Source of the DNA: Actinomycetales bacterium
GTDB taxonomy: Bacteria; Actinomycetota; Actinomycetes; Actinomycetales; Dermatophilaceae
Direction: 5' to 3'
Length of the DNA: 64,000 nucleotides
Assembly (NCBI GenBank): GCA_016711095.1
Contig: JADJTP010000002.1
Coordinates: forward strand, 372,001 to 436,000
Part shown: piece by piece, positions 32,169 through 40,905 of the stretch
Layout of the letters: the number at the start of each line of letters is the position of its first letter
How positions within the stretch are numbered: position 1 is the stretch's first letter
The notes under the pieces: model-generated
What the model saw: only the letters and a program-made list of their open reading frames with translations
What the model was told of the DNA's origin: nothing
Database searches by the model: none
Translations under genes and position numbers: made by a program

Positions 32169-32519
32169 ATGGCAAGTGGAAACGCGATTCGTGGCAGCCG
32201 GGTCGGTGCCGGCCCGATGGGCGAGGCCGAGCGCGGGGAGTCCGCTCCCCGGATGTTCGTCTCGTACTGGTGCACCAATGGCCATGAGACTCGGCCGAGC
32301 TTCGCGCAGGAGCCCGGCATGGTGGCTCCGGAGCACTGGGACTGTCCCCGGTGCGGGTTGCCTGCGGGTCAGAACCGCGAGGCACCGCCGGCTCCGCCGA
32401 AGGTGGAGCCCTACAAGACCCACCTCGCCTATGTGAAGGAGCGCCGCTCCGACGCCGACGGACAGGCGATCCTTGACGAGGCGCTCTCGACGCTGCGCGG
32501 CCGCGGCCTCATTCAGTAG
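32169..32519 (+). CDS. rbpA: RNA polymerase-binding protein RbpA
   Basis: 116 aa actinobacterial transcription factor that binds the principal sigma factor and stabilises the open complex. The zinc-ribbon-like ligands are WCTNGHE and CPRCG, and the sigma-interaction region YKTHLAYVKERRSDADGQAILDEAL follows. ATG 32169 follows GGGGAGAG at short distance, 13 bp after secG. Its 3' end overlaps the convergent pgl gene by 11 bp. Confidence 0.95.
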   Translation: MASGNAIRGSRVGAGPMGEAERGESAPRMFVSYWCTNGHETRPSFAQEPGMVAPEHWDCPRCGLPAGQNREAPPAPPKVEPYKTHLAYVKERRSDADGQAILDEALSTLRGRGLIQ

Positions 32520-33327
32520 GCGCCGTCGCCGGCAGGTCCGCTGCCGCCGACAGATCGAGCAGCCACAGGGTGTGTTCCACGCCGCGTACCCCGGTCGCCG
32601 GCACATCCCACGAGTCCGCGCCGGGGGCGAGCGCACGGGCGACGGCGGCGGCCTTCTCCGGCCCGGAGACCAGCAGCCACACCCGTCGGGCGCGGCGCAG
32701 GCATTCGAAGGTCAGTGAGACCCGCTCCGGTGGCGGTTTGGGGGAGCCGTGCACGGCAACGGCGACCGCGTCGGTGGTGCGTGCCGCGGGGTGGTGCGGA
32801 AAGAGCGAGGCGACGTGCCCGTCCGGACCCATCCCGAGCAGTACGACATCCCAGGCGCCGCTGCCATCCGCCCGTATCTGCTGCCCGTATGCCGCCGCGC
32901 TCGCCTCGACGTCACCACTGGTGTCCGGGCCGGCGACTCGGTGCACGTTCTCGGGGGGCAGGAGGCCGTCCACGATGAGCCGGTCGAGCAGTGCCGCGCC
33001 GTTCTGGGTGTCGTTACGGTCAGTGTGCCCGGCCGGCAGATAGCGCTCGTCGCCCCACCACAGATGCACCCGCGACCAATCGACGAGGCCGCACAGCGCT
33101 GAGTCGGCCGCGCAGGCTAAGGCGGCCGACCCCAGGCTGCCGCCGGTCAGCGCCACGTGGGCAACGTCACGTTGGGCGAGAGTGTCGATGAGGGCCAGCA
33201 GCAGCCGCGCGGCCGTTGCCTCGGCCACGGCCTGTGCATCGGGGTGAACGACGATGACCGGGGTGGGCCGCCGATCGAGCGGGACCTCGAGGTAGCCGTC
33301 GACGTGGGGGTCGGTGCTGTCGGTCAT
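32509..33327 (-). CDS. pgl: 6-phosphogluconolactonase
   Basis: 272 aa. It hydrolyses 6-phosphoglucono-lactone, step two of the oxidative pentose phosphate pathway. Family motifs: VALTGGSLGSAAL, VHLWWGDERYLPAGHTDRN, LLGMGPDGHVASLFP. ATG 33327 overlaps the opcA stop by 4 nt; a longer frame upstream is not coding. Last gene of tkt-tal-zwf-opcA-pgl, ending tail to tail over rbpA. Confidence 0.93.
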   Translation of the reverse strand: MTDSTDPHVDGYLEVPLDRRPTPVIVVHPDAQAVAEATAARLLLALIDTLAQRDVAHVALTGGSLGSAALACAADSALCGLVDWSRVHLWWGDERYLPAGHTDRNDTQNGAALLDRLIVDGLLPPENVHRVAGPDTSGDVEASAAAYGQQIRADGSGAWDVVLLGMGPDGHVASLFPHHPAARTTDAVAVAVHGSPKPPPERVSLTFECLRRARRVWLLVSGPEKAAAVARALAPGADSWDVPATGVRGVEHTLWLLDLSAAADLPATAPTE

Positions 33328-34361
33328 GAGCGCCCTGCCGGAGCGGCTCGAACCTTCGCGGCCAGTTGGGTGGACTGGTTGCGGCGTTGCCGCTCGGTCT
33401 CGCGCTTGGCCTGGCTCACCGCCGACAACCGGGTCGCACCACGCAGGCCTCCCAACGCCGGCAGCCCAGTGCGCAACACCGTCGCATAGATCTCGTCGGC
33501 GTCGAGGCGACGCAGTTCGTCGGCGAGGCACTCGGCGTCGCCACGACGTCGCAGGCTGATCCGCCGCTCGGGTTGGCCGGGTTGGGTCATCGTCGCGACA
33601 AAATCGCCGGGCCGCACGAGGTCGATCGGTCCACTGGCCCGCTGGAGGTGAACGCTGCAGATGCCGCTGCCCCGGAGCGTCGTGTTGCGTGTCACGGGAA
33701 CCCTCAGCGATGCCGCGAGCCACGCCGCCAGCAGGTCGGTCGACGGGGAATCGGCGGCTCCGGAGACGGCGGCCGCGGTGACCTGCTCGTGAGGAGGCCC
33801 GTCCAAGGCCGCCGCGAGCAGCCCCCGCCATAACGTCACTCGGGACCAGGCGAGATCGGTATCACCGGGGCGGTAGGTCTTGGCGAGCCTGGTCAACATC
33901 GCGGCCGGTCGCGGCGACTCGGCCGCATCCGTGATCCGCCGCTGGGCCATCGCTGCTATCGGGTCGGCTCGCAGGTCAGCGGGGGCATCGCGCGGCCACC
34001 AGGCCACGACGGGGGAGTCCGCCAGCAAGAACGGTGTGACGACACTCTGACCGTGCCCGGCCAGCGGCCCGAACAGGCGCATGACGACGACCTCGCTCGC
34101 CCCCGCGTCGCCACCGACTCGGATCTGTCCGTCGATGCGGTTGGCTCCACGCTTGGTGCCCGCGGCCACGACGACGATCCGGCACGGGTGTTGTCGGCTG
34201 GCCAGCGTCGCCACCTCGACGACCTCGTCGGCAGCGTCGTCGTGCACAACCACGACGAGGGTGAGCACCCGGCCCAGAGCAAGCGCGCCAACCTCGTTGC
34301 GCAGGCCGACGAGCCTCTTGCTGATGGCGGCCGTCGATGTCGCGGGAAGGTCGATGATCAC
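33324..34361 (-). CDS. opcA: Glucose-6-phosphate dehydrogenase assembly protein OpcA
   Basis: 345 aa. OpcA is an actinobacterial and cyanobacterial partner that assembles or activates Zwf. The sequence starts IIDLPATSTAAISKRLVGLRNEVGALALGRVLTLVV, then FLLADSPVVAWWPRDAP, typical of the family. GTG 34361 follows GGAGG and overlaps the zwf stop by 4 nt; the longer frame from 34466 is rejected. It also overlaps pgl by 4 nt, so zwf, opcA and pgl are translationally chained. Confidence 0.93.
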   Translation of the reverse strand: MIIDLPATSTAAISKRLVGLRNEVGALALGRVLTLVVVVHDDAADEVVEVATLASRQHPCRIVVVAAGTKRGANRIDGQIRVGGDAGASEVVVMRLFGPLAGHGQSVVTPFLLADSPVVAWWPRDAPADLRADPIAAMAQRRITDAAESPRPAAMLTRLAKTYRPGDTDLAWSRVTLWRGLLAAALDGPPHEQVTAAAVSGAADSPSTDLLAAWLAASLRVPVTRNTTLRGSGICSVHLQRASGPIDLVRPGDFVATMTQPGQPERRISLRRRGDAECLADELRRLDADEIYATVLRTGLPALGGLRGATRLSAVSQAKRETERQRRNQSTQLAAKVRAAPAGRS

Positions 34362-35926
34362 GGGTTCCTCCAGGTGCGCGCGTCGGCGGCCATCATCCGG
34401 TCGCTCGACGCGGGACCCCAGCCGCCGGCGGCATACGGCTCGGGCCGCCCGTGACGGCGCCACCAAGCCTCGATGGGGTCCAGGATCCGCCAGGAGAGCT
34501 CGACCTCCTCGTGCCGGGGGAACAACGGCGGCTCACCGAGCAAGACATCGAGGATGAGCCGCTCGTAGGCTTCCGGGGAGCTTTCGGTGAAGGCGCTGCC
34601 ATACCCGAAGTCCATGGTCACGTCGCGCACCTCCATCTGCGCGCCCGGCACCTTGGCCCCGAAGCGCATCGTCACGCCCTCGTCCGGCTGAATGCGGATG
34701 ACGATGGCGTTCTGGCCGAGTTCTTCGGTCGCGGTGTCATCGAACGGCAGATGGGGGGCCTTCTTGAAGACCACCGCGATCTCGGTGACCCTCTTGCCCA
34801 GCCGCTTGCCCGTGCGTAGATAGAACGGCACCCCGGCCCACCGGCGGGTCGCGATGTCGAGCCGGACCGCGGCATACGTCTCGGTCGCCGACTCGGGGTC
34901 CACCCCGGTCTCCTGCAGGTAGCCGGGCACCTGTTCGCCGCCCTGCCAACCGGCGGCGTACTGACCGCGGGCGGTCGCCGCGGCAAGGTCGGCGGGCAGG
35001 CGAACGGCCGAGAGGACCTTCTCCTTTTCAGCGCGTAGAGCGGCGGCGTCGAAAGACACCGGCTCCTCCATGGCGGTCAAGGCAAGCAACTGCAGCAGGT
35101 GGTTCTGGATCACGTCCCGGGCGGCGCCGATCCCGTCGTAATAGCCGGCCCGGCCGCCGATGCCGACGTCTTCGGCCATGGTGATCTGGACGTGGTCGAC
35201 ATAGTTGGCGTTCCAGACCGGTTCGAAGAGCTGGTTGGCGAAGCGCAGGGCGAGCAGGTTCTGGACGGTCTCCTTGCCCAGGTAGTGGTCGATCCGGAAC
35301 ACCTCATCGGGCGGGAAGACCGACGCGACGATGGCGTTGAGCTCGCGGGCCGAACGCAGGTCGTGGCCGAACGGTTTCTCGATGACCACCCGCCGCCATG
35401 CCCTCCCAGCCGTCCCAGCCGTCCCAGCCGTCCCGGCCGGCCGGGCCAGGCCCGATCGGTCCAGTTGGCGGCAGACCTGCGTGAAGAGACCCGGCGGGAT
35501 GGACAGGTAGAACGCCAGGTTGCCGCCGGTGCCGCGGTCCGCCTCCAGCTGGTGCACGGTCTGCGCGAGCAGGTCGAACGCCGAGTCGTCGTCGAAGGTG
35601 CCCGACACGAACCGGATCCCCTCGGCAAGGGTTTTCCACACGTCCTCACGGAAGGGCGTCCGAGCGTGTTGCCGCACCGAGTCATGAACGACCTGGCCGA
35701 AGTCCTGGTCGGCCCAGTCACGCCGGGCGAAGCCGACAAGCGAGAAGCCCGGCGGAAGCAGACCGCGGTTGGCCAGGTCGTAGATCGCAGGCATGAGCTT
35801 CTTGCGGGACAGGTCACCGGTCACCCCGAACAGGACCAGAGCACACGGCCCGGCGATCCGCGGCAGTCGCCGGTCCCGCCGATCGCGCAGTGGGTTGACG
35901 CCGGGAGCGACTCGGGCCGGACTCAT
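34358..35926 (-). CDS. zwf: Glucose-6-phosphate 1-dehydrogenase
   Basis: 522 aa. It oxidises glucose-6-phosphate, making NADPH. The cofactor motif LFGVTGDLSRKKLMPAIYDL and the substrate motif FRIDHYLGKETVQN are intact. ATG 35926 is chosen; the frame is open further upstream but runs over tal. Residues around AGTAGTAGTAGRA are encoded by a 9-bp tandem repeat just before the conserved VVIEKPFGHDL, in a loop most homologues keep short. The gene follows tal by 10 bp. Confidence 0.94.
   Translation of the reverse strand: MSPARVAPGVNPLRDRRDRRLPRIAGPCALVLFGVTGDLSRKKLMPAIYDLANRGLLPPGFSLVGFARRDWADQDFGQVVHDSVRQHARTPFREDVWKTLAEGIRFVSGTFDDDSAFDLLAQTVHQLEADRGTGGNLAFYLSIPPGLFTQVCRQLDRSGLARPAGTAGTAGTAGRAWRRVVIEKPFGHDLRSARELNAIVASVFPPDEVFRIDHYLGKETVQNLLALRFANQLFEPVWNANYVDHVQITMAEDVGIGGRAGYYDGIGAARDVIQNHLLQLLALTAMEEPVSFDAAALRAEKEKVLSAVRLPADLAAATARGQYAAGWQGGEQVPGYLQETGVDPESATETYAAVRLDIATRRWAGVPFYLRTGKRLGKRVTEIAVVFKKAPHLPFDDTATEELGQNAIVIRIQPDEGVTMRFGAKVPGAQMEVRDVTMDFGYGSAFTESSPEAYERLILDVLLGEPPLFPRHEEVELSWRILDPIEAWWRRHGRPEPYAAGGWGPASSDRMMAADARTWRNP
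35403..35437 (-). repeat. 9-bp tandem repeat inside zwf
   Basis: About four copies of a CCCAGCCGT unit encode a repeated Ala-Gly-Thr run. Copy changes would stay in frame. Confidence 0.75.
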
Positions 35927-35936
35927 GCAGGCGAAC

Positions 35937-37037
35937 CTACCCCGCCGGCGGCGATCCCGGATCGGTCTTCGTGGAGGCCGATCGCAGCGCGTCGGCGACG
36001 TCGGCCAGGAGGGCCTCCCAGTCGTGCTCGACCGTCGCCAGGCCCTCGCGCTCGAGAACCTCGACCAGCTCGACGTAGGAGATTCCCTGGGCTTCGATGG
36101 CATCAAGCAGGGCCTCGGCGGCGGCATACGTGGTGGTGATCGTTCCCGGGGCGACGAGTTCGGTGACATAGGAAGTGTCCGGGTATGCCGGGTCCGTGAC
36201 TGCCGTGGACGCCCACAACGGCCGCTGTGGGCTGGCCCCGTCGTCGGCCAGGGAGCGCCACCGTGGCGTCGAGAAGACTTCCTCGAATGCCTGATGAGCC
36301 AGCCGAGCGTTGGCGAGCGCGGCCTGCCCCTTGAGTGCGCGGGCCTCGTCGGTGCCCACGGCGTCCAGGAGCGGGTCAATCGCGGTGTCGACCGGAGAGA
36401 CGATGAAGGACGCCACCGAGTGGATACCCGAGACGTCCTGACCGGCCGCGTGGGCCCGCTCCAACCCCTCGACGAAGGCGTTCATCACCGCGCGGTAGCG
36501 GTCGATCGCGACGATGTGGGTGACATTGACCGACATCCCCTCGGCGAGCACCGCCGAGATCGCCGTCAGCCCCTCGAGGGTGGCCGGGATCGCGATGAGG
36601 ACGTTGTCACGGCCGACCAACCGGGCGAGCTCTCGGGCTTGGGCGATGGTGCCGGCCGGGTCGCGGGCCAGCCTGGGATCGACCTCGATCGATACCCATC
36701 CGTCGACGCCGCCGGTGGCCTGGACTACCGGTGCGAGGAGATCGCACGCGGCGCGCACGTCGTCGGTGATCATCGCGAGGACCGTCTGCTGCGCGTCCAG
36801 GCCCTGGGCGGCGCACTCGGCGATCTGCTCGTCGTAGTCCGATCCGGTGGTGATCTCGGCGCGAACACTCGCCAGGCTGGGCGTCACCCCGCTGACGTGC
36901 CGATGCCGGATGAGCTCGGCAAGGCTCCCCGAGCGCAACTGGCGGCGGGAGAGTCCGTCGAGCCAGATCGAGACCCCGGCCGCCGCACGCTGGGCGAGGC
37001 CGTCGCCCGGGCCGATCTCGCCGGGTTGCCCGGTCAT
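35937..37037 (-). CDS. tal: Transaldolase family protein lacking the catalytic lysine
   Basis: 366 aa, the usual length for actinobacterial Tal, and in the usual place between tkt and zwf. Family segments are clear: VSIWLDGLSRRQL, VSIEVDPRLA, AEGMSVNVTHIVA, RPLWAST-x-DPAY. But the Schiff-base Lys of the IKIPAT motif is Ala149 (LIAIPAT; codon GCG at 36591-36593). The TSNP/TTNP segment near residue 53 reads TPSL, and the Arg of FVSRVD is Pro215 (IVSPVD). The Asp and Glu of WLD and EVD remain. The protein should not perform the classical reaction unless another residue substitutes. The frame is intact and its stop overlaps nothing broken, so it seems kept as a protein. ATG 37037 overlaps the tkt stop by 4 nt. 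Confidence 0.85.
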   Translation of the reverse strand: MTGQPGEIGPGDGLAQRAAAGVSIWLDGLSRRQLRSGSLAELIRHRHVSGVTPSLASVRAEITTGSDYDEQIAECAAQGLDAQQTVLAMITDDVRAACDLLAPVVQATGGVDGWVSIEVDPRLARDPAGTIAQARELARLVGRDNVLIAIPATLEGLTAISAVLAEGMSVNVTHIVAIDRYRAVMNAFVEGLERAHAAGQDVSGIHSVASFIVSPVDTAIDPLLDAVGTDEARALKGQAALANARLAHQAFEEVFSTPRWRSLADDGASPQRPLWASTAVTDPAYPDTSYVTELVAPGTITTTYAAAEALLDAIEAQGISYVELVEVLEREGLATVEHDWEALLADVADALRSASTKTDPGSPPAG

Positions 37038-39196
37038 CGGCGCGAGTCTTTGGCTGAGGCGCGGGCGGCTCTGACGACAGCCTCTGGGGTGAAGCCGAAC
37101 TCCCGGAACAAGGTCGCGGCGTCGGCCGACGCGCCGAACCGGTCCAGCGACACGATCCGGCCGGTGTCTCCGACGACCTCTCGCCACCCCTGGGCTACGC
37201 CGGCTTCGACGGAGACCCGTGCCCTGACCGCGGGCGGCAGGACCCGCTCCCGATAGCCCTTGGGCTGCGCGTCGAACCACTCGCGGCAGGGCATCGAGAC
37301 GACGCGGGTGCGGGTGCCCGAACTCTCCAGACGCGTGCGCGCGGTGAGGGCCAGCGCGACCTCGGAGCCGGTCGCGACGAGGATCACCTCCGGTGCCTGC
37401 CGGCCGTCCGGGCCGCCGTCGATGAGGACATAACCGCCCCGGGCCACCCCGGAGGCTTTGGCGTGGGTCGTGCGGTCGATGACCGGCAGGGTCTGCCGCG
37501 ACAGCACCAGCGCGGCCGGCCGGGCGTTGCGCAGGATCGCCGCCCACGCGGATGCCGTCTCGTTGGCATCCGCGGGTCGCACGACGTCGAGCCCGGGCAT
37601 CGCCCGTAGGGAGGCGAGATGTTCGACCGGCTGGTGGGTCGGCCCGTCTTCACCCAGGCCGATCGAGTCATGGGTCCAGACGAAGGTCACCGGAAGCGCC
37701 TGGATCGCGGCGAGCCGCACGGCGCCGCGCATGTAGTCGGAGAACACGAGGAAAGTGCCGCCATAGGGCCGAGTCAGTCCCTCCAGGGCGATGCCGCTGA
37801 GGATCGCGCCCATCCCGAACTCTCGGATCCCGAAGTGCAAGGTCCTGCCGTCGGGCCCGCCTTTCCAGTGGCGGGTCTGCCGACGCGCGGGGATGAAGGA
37901 CGGCTCGTCGGCCATCGTCGTGTTGGTGGAGTCGGCAAGGTCAGCCGACCCGCCCCACAACTCGGGCAGGACCGGCGCGAGCGCCGACAGGACCGCACCG
38001 GACGCGGCGCGGGTCGCGACGCCTTTGGGGTCGGGCGCCCACGTCGGCAGCGCCTTCTCGAAGCCCTCCGGCAGAGCCCGGGCCACGAGCCGGTCGAGCA
38101 GGTCGGCCCGCTCGGGCTGGGCCGCCCGCCACGCGGCATACCGGCGGTCCCACGCCTTGCGAGCGGCCTGGCCTCGGGCGGCGACCTTGCGCGCATGGGC
38201 GAGGACCCGGGGGGCGACCGGGAAGGCGACCGCGGGGTCGAAGCCGAGTGCGGTCTTCAAAGAGCTGACCTCGTCGGCGCCGAGGGCCGAGCCGTGCGAC
38301 GAGCCGGTGTCCTGCTTGGTCGGCGATGGCCAGGCGATGATGGTGCGCAGCAAAACAAGTGTCGGCTTGTCCAGGACTGCCCGCCCCGCGTCGATGGCGG
38401 CCAGCAGCGCGTCGACGTCCTCCACATAGGTCGCGCCGTCGGCCTGCTCGCCGTGCCAGTCGACGATCCGGACGTCCCATCCGTATGCCGCGTAGCGGGC
38501 CCCGACGTCTTCGGAGAACGAGATGTCGGTGTCGTCCTCGATGGAGATCTGGTTCTGGTCATAGATAACGGTGAGGTTGCCGAGCTCCTGGTGGCCGGCG
38601 ATGGCGCTCGCCTCGTGGGTGACGCCTTCCATGATGTCGCCGTCAGAGGCCAGGACATAGACGTGGTGGTCGAAGATGCTCTGCCCGGGGGCTGTCTGCG
38701 GGTCCAGCAGCCCGCGCTGGCGCCGTTGGGCCATCGCCATCCCGACCGCGCTGGCCAGCCCGGTGCCCAGCGGGCCGGTGGTGATCTCGACACCCGGGGT
38801 GTGGCCGACCTCGGGGTGCCCGGGAGTGAGGCTGCCCCAGGTGCGCAACGCCTGCAGGTCGGTCAGCTCCAGTCCATACCCGCTGAGGAAGAGCTGGACA
38901 TACAGGGTGAGGCTGGAGTGGCCGCAGGAGAGCACGAACCGGTCGCGACCGAGCCACGACGGGTCGGCCGGGTCGTGATTCATGACCTTCTGAAAGAGCA
39001 GGTATGCCGCGGGCGCGAGCGAGATGGCCGTGCCGGGGTGCCCATTGCCAGCCCGCTGGACGGCATCGGCGGCCAGGACCCGAGCGGTGTCGACGGCCAG
39101 GACGTCGAGGTCGCTCCAGCCGGCCGCGGTCACGCGAGGGCGCGGCAGGTGGGCGTCACGGGCAGCGAGTTGGGTGGCAGCCGTGGGCTTGGGCAC
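37034..39196 (-). CDS. tkt: Transketolase
   Basis: 720 aa thiamine-diphosphate enzyme of the non-oxidative pentose phosphate pathway. The N-terminal GNGHPGTAISLAP, the ThDP/Mg motif SDGDIMEGVTHEA...YDQNQIS, and the C-terminal domain with FGIREFGMGAI, THDSIGLGEDGPTHQPVE and DRFGASA are all present. GTG 39196 is preceded by a weak GGAG. A TAGGCT on the minus strand at 39299-39304 could be its -10, giving a ~95-nt leader. First gene of the pentose phosphate operon, divergent from ctaB. Confidence 0.95.
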   Translation of the reverse strand: MPKPTAATQLAARDAHLPRPRVTAAGWSDLDVLAVDTARVLAADAVQRAGNGHPGTAISLAPAAYLLFQKVMNHDPADPSWLGRDRFVLSCGHSSLTLYVQLFLSGYGLELTDLQALRTWGSLTPGHPEVGHTPGVEITTGPLGTGLASAVGMAMAQRRQRGLLDPQTAPGQSIFDHHVYVLASDGDIMEGVTHEASAIAGHQELGNLTVIYDQNQISIEDDTDISFSEDVGARYAAYGWDVRIVDWHGEQADGATYVEDVDALLAAIDAGRAVLDKPTLVLLRTIIAWPSPTKQDTGSSHGSALGADEVSSLKTALGFDPAVAFPVAPRVLAHARKVAARGQAARKAWDRRYAAWRAAQPERADLLDRLVARALPEGFEKALPTWAPDPKGVATRAASGAVLSALAPVLPELWGGSADLADSTNTTMADEPSFIPARRQTRHWKGGPDGRTLHFGIREFGMGAILSGIALEGLTRPYGGTFLVFSDYMRGAVRLAAIQALPVTFVWTHDSIGLGEDGPTHQPVEHLASLRAMPGLDVVRPADANETASAWAAILRNARPAALVLSRQTLPVIDRTTHAKASGVARGGYVLIDGGPDGRQAPEVILVATGSEVALALTARTRLESSGTRTRVVSMPCREWFDAQPKGYRERVLPPAVRARVSVEAGVAQGWREVVGDTGRIVSLDRFGASADAATLFREFGFTPEAVVRAARASAKDSRR

Positions 39197-39298
39197 GAAG
39201 GGCTCCGATCGGTGACGCTGGTGGGTACGTGGTTGCAGATGCCGGGGTGACGGCCGTGCGCGTCGGCCCCCGCTTTCGGGTCGGGCGCTTTCGAACCG

Positions 39299-39304
39299 AG
39301 CCTA
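39299..39304 (-). promoter_or_regulatory. Candidate -10 element for the tkt operon
   Basis: TAGGCT on the minus strand, about 95 bp before tkt. No clear -35 was found. Confidence 0.35.
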
Positions 39305-39357
39305 GTGGCGTGTCCGGCACCACCCCTGGGCGGTGCCGGGCGTCCTCATGCCACGGT

Positions 39358-39363
39358 TACACT
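39358..39363 (+). promoter_or_regulatory. -10 element of a leaderless promoter for ctaB
   Basis: TACACT is followed by TCGGGG and GTG at 39370. Confidence 0.55.
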
Positions 39364-39369
39364 TCGGGG

Positions 39370-40335
39370 GTGACTGCAGTTGACCCCCGGGCCGAGCTTG
39401 CCTCGAGTCCTAGTGCGGTCGGCCGAGGCGTGTGGTTCACGGTGGGGCAATACGTCGCCCTCACCAAGCCGCGGATCATCGAGCTTCTGCTCATCACCAC
39501 GGTCCCCACCATGGTGCTTGCCCAGCGCGGCATACCGTCGGGATGGTTGGTCCTGGCGACTCTGGTGGGTGGCACCTTGTCGGCGGCCGCAGCCAACACC
39601 CTCAACTGCGTCATCGACCGCGACATCGACGCGTTGATGAACCGCACGGCCAGTCGCCCGCTGGTGACCGGCACCATCTCGACACGCGCGGCGGTGAACT
39701 TCGGCGTCGCCTTGTGCATCGTCGCCACGCTGGTGCTTGGGGTTTTCGTCAACTGGCTGTCCGCGTGGTTGGCGTTGGCGGCGTTCGCGTTCTACGTCGG
39801 CATCTACTCGGTTGTCCTCAAGCGGCGCACCCCGCAGAACATCGTCTGGGGCGGCGCTGCCGGGTGCATGCCCGTGCTCATCGGCTGGTCAGCAGTCACC
39901 GACACGGTGGCCTGGCCGGCGTGGATCCTCTTCTTGGTGATCTTCTTCTGGACGCCGCCGCACTACTGGCCGCTGTCGATGAAGTTCAGGTCCGATTACG
40001 TCGCGGCATCGGTGCCCATGCTGCCCGCGGTGGCGAAGTTCGTCGTGGTCTCGCGGCAGATCCTCGTCTATTCCTGGGTCATGGTGGCCGTCTCCTTGGC
40101 GCTTGTGCCGGTCGCGCCGATGGGGTGGCTGTATACCGCGGGGGCGCTGGTAGCCGGCGCGTTCTTCCTCGCCGAGGCTCACCGCTTGCACCACCACGCA
40201 GTGCTCGGTTCTGCCCAATCGGTCCTGCGGCCGATGCGGCTCTTCCACTACTCGATCACCTATCTCACGGTTCTCTTCGTCGCGGTGGCGCTCGACCCGT
40301 TGCTCTACCTGGCGCTGCCGGGCCTGGCCCGCTGA
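39370..40335 (+). CDS. ctaB: Protoheme IX farnesyltransferase (heme O synthase)
   Basis: 321 aa. It attaches a farnesyl group to heme b for cytochrome oxidase heme A. The prenyltransferase motifs are intact: NCVIDRDIDALMNRTASRPLVTG (Asp-rich) and YSVVLKRRTPQNIVWGGAAGCMP, with about nine membrane spans. GTG 39370 is chosen because TACACT lies 6 nt before it; a frame from 39004 overlaps tkt and is not believed. Divergent from tkt, as in other actinobacteria. Confidence 0.93.
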   Translation: MTAVDPRAELASSPSAVGRGVWFTVGQYVALTKPRIIELLLITTVPTMVLAQRGIPSGWLVLATLVGGTLSAAAANTLNCVIDRDIDALMNRTASRPLVTGTISTRAAVNFGVALCIVATLVLGVFVNWLSAWLALAAFAFYVGIYSVVLKRRTPQNIVWGGAAGCMPVLIGWSAVTDTVAWPAWILFLVIFFWTPPHYWPLSMKFRSDYVAASVPMLPAVAKFVVVSRQILVYSWVMVAVSLALVPVAPMGWLYTAGALVAGAFFLAEAHRLHHHAVLGSAQSVLRPMRLFHYSITYLTVLFVAVALDPLLYLALPGLAR

Positions 40336-40422
40336 CCCCGCTTCGGCTCGGCGCACCGACGTCAGCCGTCCGTAAGATCTGCGCAATGGTCTTCGGCCCC
40401 GGATGCCGAGAGGCTGGGTCAC

Positions 40423-40905
40423 ATGACATCTCGCCTTCCCGCCAGCGCCATCGCCGTCAGCCTCGCCCTCGCCCTCTGCGCCTGCGGATCGGCGACGACC
40501 CCTGCGACTTCAGTCGCGACAACTGCGTCGACCGCCATGGCCGACATGCCCACCGCTTCCGCCGCCGGCACGGGCTCGTCCGCCGCGTCGATGGTCAAGG
40601 GCGCCTACCTCACGTATGCCGACTACCAATCGACGATGGCAGCCAGGCAGGGCAGCAAAGTCGTGCTCTTCTTCCACGCCCCGTGGTGCCCCGACTGCCG
40701 GGCGACCGACGCCGCGCTCACCGGCTCCGGCGTGCCCGACGGTCTGACCGTCGTCCAGGTGGACTATGACTCGATGACCGAGCTCAAGCAGAAGTACGGG
40801 ATCACGCAGCAGCACACCTTTGTGCAGGTCGACGGTTCAGGGATGCTTGTCAAGAAGTGGACCGGAGCCAAGGACGCGGCGTCGATCAAGGCCCAAACCA
40901 CCTGA
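40423..40905 (+). CDS. Thioredoxin-like lipoprotein
   Basis: 160 aa. Signal peptide with lipobox CACG near residue 20 (LALALCACGS), a Ser/Thr/Ala-rich linker, then a thioredoxin fold with active site APWCPDC. It should sit on the outer membrane face and handle disulfides or reduce a partner. Its stop overlaps the ATG of the CcdA-like gene (TGATG), so the two are made together: CcdA would bring electrons across the membrane to this protein. The position after ctaB hints at cytochrome oxidase or cytochrome c maturation. Confidence 0.85.
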   Translation: MTSRLPASAIAVSLALALCACGSATTPATSVATTASTAMADMPTASAAGTGSSAASMVKGAYLTYADYQSTMAARQGSKVVLFFHAPWCPDCRATDAALTGSGVPDGLTVVQVDYDSMTELKQKYGITQQHTFVQVDGSGMLVKKWTGAKDAASIKAQTT

